Shown piece after piece: positions 61,435-64,000 of a DNA stretch of 64,000 bases; position 1 is the stretch's first letter; every line of letters begins with the position of its first letter. The stretch comes from Aquimarina sp. AU474. GTDB lineage: Bacteria > Bacteroidota > Bacteroidia > Flavobacteriales > Flavobacteriaceae. The notes below the pieces were generated by a model, which did no database searches, was not told the DNA's origin, and saw only the letters and a program-made list of their open reading frames with translations. The stretch covers positions 1,426,001 through 1,490,000 of the forward strand of contig NZ_OMPE01000009.1 of assembly GCF_900312815.1 (NCBI RefSeq). The letters are read 5' to 3'. Made by a program: the position numbers and the translations under genes.

Positions 61435-64000
61435 TGTATAAACAATATATTAGTTACTTCTTTTTTGTTCTTTTCGTATCCGTATCATTTGCTCAAAGGC
61501 TTGAGGGTACTGTAAAGGATAATTTCGGAGTACCATTACCCAGAGCAAACGTTATAATTAAAACTTCTAGAAATAATTCTAGGATTTCGGAATTTTTTAT
61601 AGCTAATGATCAGGGGAAGTTTTCATATTTACTTAAAAAGAAATATGATACTACTATTTTTTTAGAGGTTAATGTTTTAAATTTTGAAAAAACAATCGAT
61701 AGTATTAATAGCCCAAATGAAGGAAACACCTATAACATTGATTTTGTAATCTTCCCTAAAATAACACAATTAGAAGAGGTTATTATAGCAGAGAGAAAAA
61801 AATTTAGTGTTAAAAAAGACACTGTGATTTTTAATCCTGAAGCATACAAGGATGGTACTGAAAGAAAAGTCGAAGATTTGTTAAAAAAACTCCCAGGAAT
61901 AGAGGTGGCGGAGAATGGTAAGATCAAGTATAGAGGCAAAATCGTAGAGGTTGTGCAATTGGATGGAGATGACTTATTTGGGCATAACTATTCTATAGGT
62001 ACAAAAAATATCTCTATTAATATGGTGGATCAAATCGAGGCAATCGAGAATTATTCTAAAAACCCTTTGTTAAAGGGTATTGAGAATTCTGATAATGTTG
62101 CACTGAATTTAAAGTTAAAAAAAGGTAAAATCGATTATTCAGGAACAAGTGATTTTGGATATGGCTATGGTGATAAACCTTACTACGATATTGCAACAAA
62201 TATATTAGGTATTGCAAAATCCTTTAAATCTTTTGGAATTTTTTCATTTAATAATATTGGTGTTAACCATTCTCCATTTGATTATTTTTCTAATTCAACA
62301 ACTCTAGAGGATATAGAGAACGTGGATTTATATGCTGAAAATATTATCAATGATACTCCTCTTAGCAGTGTTTTAAGCAATTCAAGAACCAGATTGAATA
62401 ATGAATGGTTTGGTAGTTATAATTTTATTTATAAAATTTCGCCAACATTTAGCATTAAATCTAATGTTTATTACTTAAAAGATGAATTTTTCCGACAAGA
62501 ATTATATGAAAATGATTTTTTAATTGGTTCCGAAAGAATAAATTATTCTGATCGTACAGAAATTATCAAAAAACCTGAAAATAAAAGGTTAGATATTAAA
62601 CTCACTTACAATGTTTCAAAAAAATCTCTATTGGAAATAGAATCTTCGATTAGTAAAGAAGCAGTATCTAGTAGTAATGATTTCACACGTAATTTGGAGT
62701 CGAATTTTGATACAAAATTAAAAACAGATGATTTCTTTTGGAGAAATAAAATTGAATTTACGAACAAATTAAATCAAAAAACTGCTTTACAATTTAAATC
62801 TTTATATTCAAGAAACAACACTCCTCAAGAGTTTAATACGATAGGAAATTTTTTTTCTAATGAGGATGTTGTAAATTCTTATGTTCAATTTAGTGAGTAT
62901 AGAAAAGAAGTATTTCAAAATCATCTCATTCTACTTGGAAAAAGAAAAAATATTAAATATGCATTTACAGGAGGGGTTGATTACTTTATAAACCCTTTTC
63001 GATCTTCTGTCGTAGAAAATGAGATAAGAGTTTCAGATTTTCGCAATGAGTTTGACTATAAAAAGACAAATTACTTCTCTCAGTTTTCTCTGTTTTATAT
63101 TAAAAAGAAATGGACGATAGAGCCTTCTCTAGGTGTAAATTATATTTCTCAAAGATTAGAAAACAATATGAGTGATATAGAGGTATTGAAGAAGAACGTG
63201 TTTTTTCCTATACCTGCTTTGAAAGTCGTACATAGATTTAATTCTGTGTCTACTCTAAGATTTAGTGGGAGTTATGAGCAAAAAACGCCTGAGGAGAGTT
63301 TTTTATTTAGAAATGAAATAATAACAAACAACCGATCCGTTAGGAGGAATGTAGTTTCTTTAGATTTAGAAAAGCTTCAAAAGTATTCTCTAGGATACCG
63401 AATGAATGATTTATTTAAAAATATTGATTTGAATTTGCTGGGAGGTTATACTAATAGGAGAAATACTTATTTATCAAATATTAATGTAAACCCGAACTTT
63501 ACTGGAATTACATATTTTCAATCACCAATTAATTTAGAGGATTATTTTGTAGTATTTTCAATAGAAAGATATATAAGATTTATTAGGACTACCTTTAAAC
63601 ACTCTTCGCAATATAGTGTTGCAAATTTTAAAAATGTTGTAAATCAATCTGAATTGCGAAATGGTAAATCACAAAATTACAATGGAAGTATTTTTGCTAA
63701 AACCGCATTTGGAATTCCTTTAAATTTTGAAAACAAAATTACTTATACTGTAAATACATATGAAATTGTGGGACAATCTAATAATACGAATTATAGTATT
63801 AAAAATGCTTTAAAAGCAATCGTTAAGCCTAATAAAAAATGGTTGTTTACCATTACGTATGATTATTTCAAGCCGGATACAACAAGAAACGAAGATTTTT
63901 CATTCTTAGATTTTGAAATAAAGTACAAACCCGAAAAGATAAAATGGATTTCTGGGCGTTTTGTGGGTAAAAACTTATTAGACAATCGCGTTTTTCAGCA
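61434..64000 (+). CDS. TonB-receptor-like outer-membrane barrel with CarboxypepD_reg domain (truncated by window end)
   Basis: The frame starts with the ATG overlapping the GLPGLI stop and stays open to the window edge (855+ residues). Signal peptide (cut at SFAQ), then a carboxypeptidase-regulatory-like domain (RLEGTVKDNFGVPLPRANVI, residues ~21-95), a plug-like segment (DLLKKLPGIEVAENGKIKYR and VVQLDGDDLFG) and a long series of beta strands with aromatic girdles. The shape is that of Bacteroidota TonB-like receptors without a clear SusD partner. The substrate is unknown; export or uptake linked to the GLPGLI protein is inferred. Confidence 0.88.
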   Translation, partial: MYKQYISYFFFVLFVSVSFAQRLEGTVKDNFGVPLPRANVIIKTSRNNSRISEFFIANDQGKFSYLLKKKYDTTIFLEVNVLNFEKTIDSINSPNEGNTYNIDFVIFPKITQLEEVIIAERKKFSVKKDTVIFNPEAYKDGTERKVEDLLKKLPGIEVAENGKIKYRGKIVEVVQLDGDDLFGHNYSIGTKNISINMVDQIEAIENYSKNPLLKGIENSDNVALNLKLKKGKIDYSGTSDFGYGYGDKPYYDIATNILGIAKSFKSFGIFSFNNIGVNHSPFDYFSNSTTLEDIENVDLYAENIINDTPLSSVLSNSRTRLNNEWFGSYNFIYKISPTFSIKSNVYYLKDEFFRQELYENDFLIGSERINYSDRTEIIKKPENKRLDIKLTYNVSKKSLLEIESSISKEAVSSSNDFTRNLESNFDTKLKTDDFFWRNKIEFTNKLNQKTALQFKSLYSRNNTPQEFNTIGNFFSNEDVVNSYVQFSEYRKEVFQNHLILLGKRKNIKYAFTGGVDYFINPFRSSVVENEIRVSDFRNEFDYKKTNYFSQFSLFYIKKKWTIEPSLGVNYISQRLENNMSDIEVLKKNVFFPIPALKVVHRFNSVSTLRFSGSYEQKTPEESFLFRNEIITNNRSVRRNVVSLDLEKLQKYSLGYRMNDLFKNIDLNLLGGYTNRRNTYLSNINVNPNFTGITYFQSPINLEDYFVVFSIERYIRFIRTTFKHSSQYSVANFKNVVNQSELRNGKSQNYNGSIFAKTAFGIPLNFENKITYTVNTYEIVGQSNNTNYSIKNALKAIVKPNKKWLFTITYDYFKPDTTRNEDFSFLDFEIKYKPEKIKWISGRFVGKNLLDNRVFQ

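Noticed and set aside
1..64000. Insertion sequences, prophage or integrase genes
   Set aside because: No transposase, integrase or terminal inverted repeats with target duplications were seen anywhere in the window.

Overview
The window comes from a low-GC (roughly one-third GC) Bacteroidota genome, most likely a marine Flavobacteriaceae. Evidence for this is a SusC/SusD pair, a GLPGLI protein, TPR-AraC membrane regulators, surface-type lipoprotein signals (C-x-K-D-D), TAnnTTTG -7 promoter boxes and an almost complete lack of Shine-Dalgarno sequences. The genus cannot be fixed from the sequence alone.

Left part (1-14.2 kb). The 3' end of a GyrI-like protein is followed by an unusual single-frame fusion of glycerol kinase and glycerol-3-phosphate dehydrogenase, then a PAP2 phosphatase. 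From 5.1 to 14.2 kb lies the most remarkable locus. It holds a DUF1842-like small protein and three large paralogous proteins, each with one central hydrophobic segment and a low-complexity tail (one is a long Asp-Val/Thr/Ile repeat). A 741-residue protein follows whose first 400 residues closely match the borosin peptide-backbone N-methyltransferases (OphMA type), with an added C-terminal beta-rich region. A 43-residue small ORF and a 2-oxoglutarate/Fe(II)-type oxygenase come next. The five large genes and the small ORF are tightly spaced and look like one operon: a candidate non-canonical borosin-type RiPP or protein-backbone-methylation system.

14.4-23.3 kb. An unknown gene and a four-gene minus-strand operon (unknown protein, membrane protein, NarL-type kinase and regulator) precede a nitric-oxide defence operon: Rrf2/NsrR-like Fe-S regulator, membrane protein, 2Fe-2S ferredoxin, cupin, quinol-type NorB, group III truncated globin and two small proteins.

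23.3-30 kb. Two membrane-anchored AraC-type regulators flank three short peptides with KKLxLdKI...GG leaders (RiPP-precursor-like). Next come a surface lipoprotein with a ClpP-like fold, a small secreted protein and an S41 peptidase lipoprotein.

30-41.5 kb. Isocitrate lyase (aceA), tRNA-Phe, and a conserved envelope operon: coaX, outer-membrane protein, TPR protein, lptC, small membrane protein, CNNM/CorC protein, YhhN and PpiD.

41.5-52.4 kb. An alpha-galactoside utilisation locus on the minus strand: GntR/LacI-like regulator, SusC, SusD, GH36 alpha-galactosidase, SGLT symporter and galE.

52.6-64 kb. GAF-type methionine sulfoxide reductase-like protein, DUF3347 lipoprotein, VanX-like dipeptidase, a DoxX-like membrane protein, and malate synthase (aceB) divergent from a RamB/ScfR-family regulator. 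A 14-bp palindrome is shared by the aceA and aceB upstream regions and probably is this regulator's operator, which ties the two distant glyoxylate-shunt genes together. The window ends with two duplicated peptide cassettes (a 26-bp palindrome, a GG-leader peptide gene and a hairpin), a secreted Cys peptide, a GLPGLI protein and a truncated TonB-receptor-like barrel.
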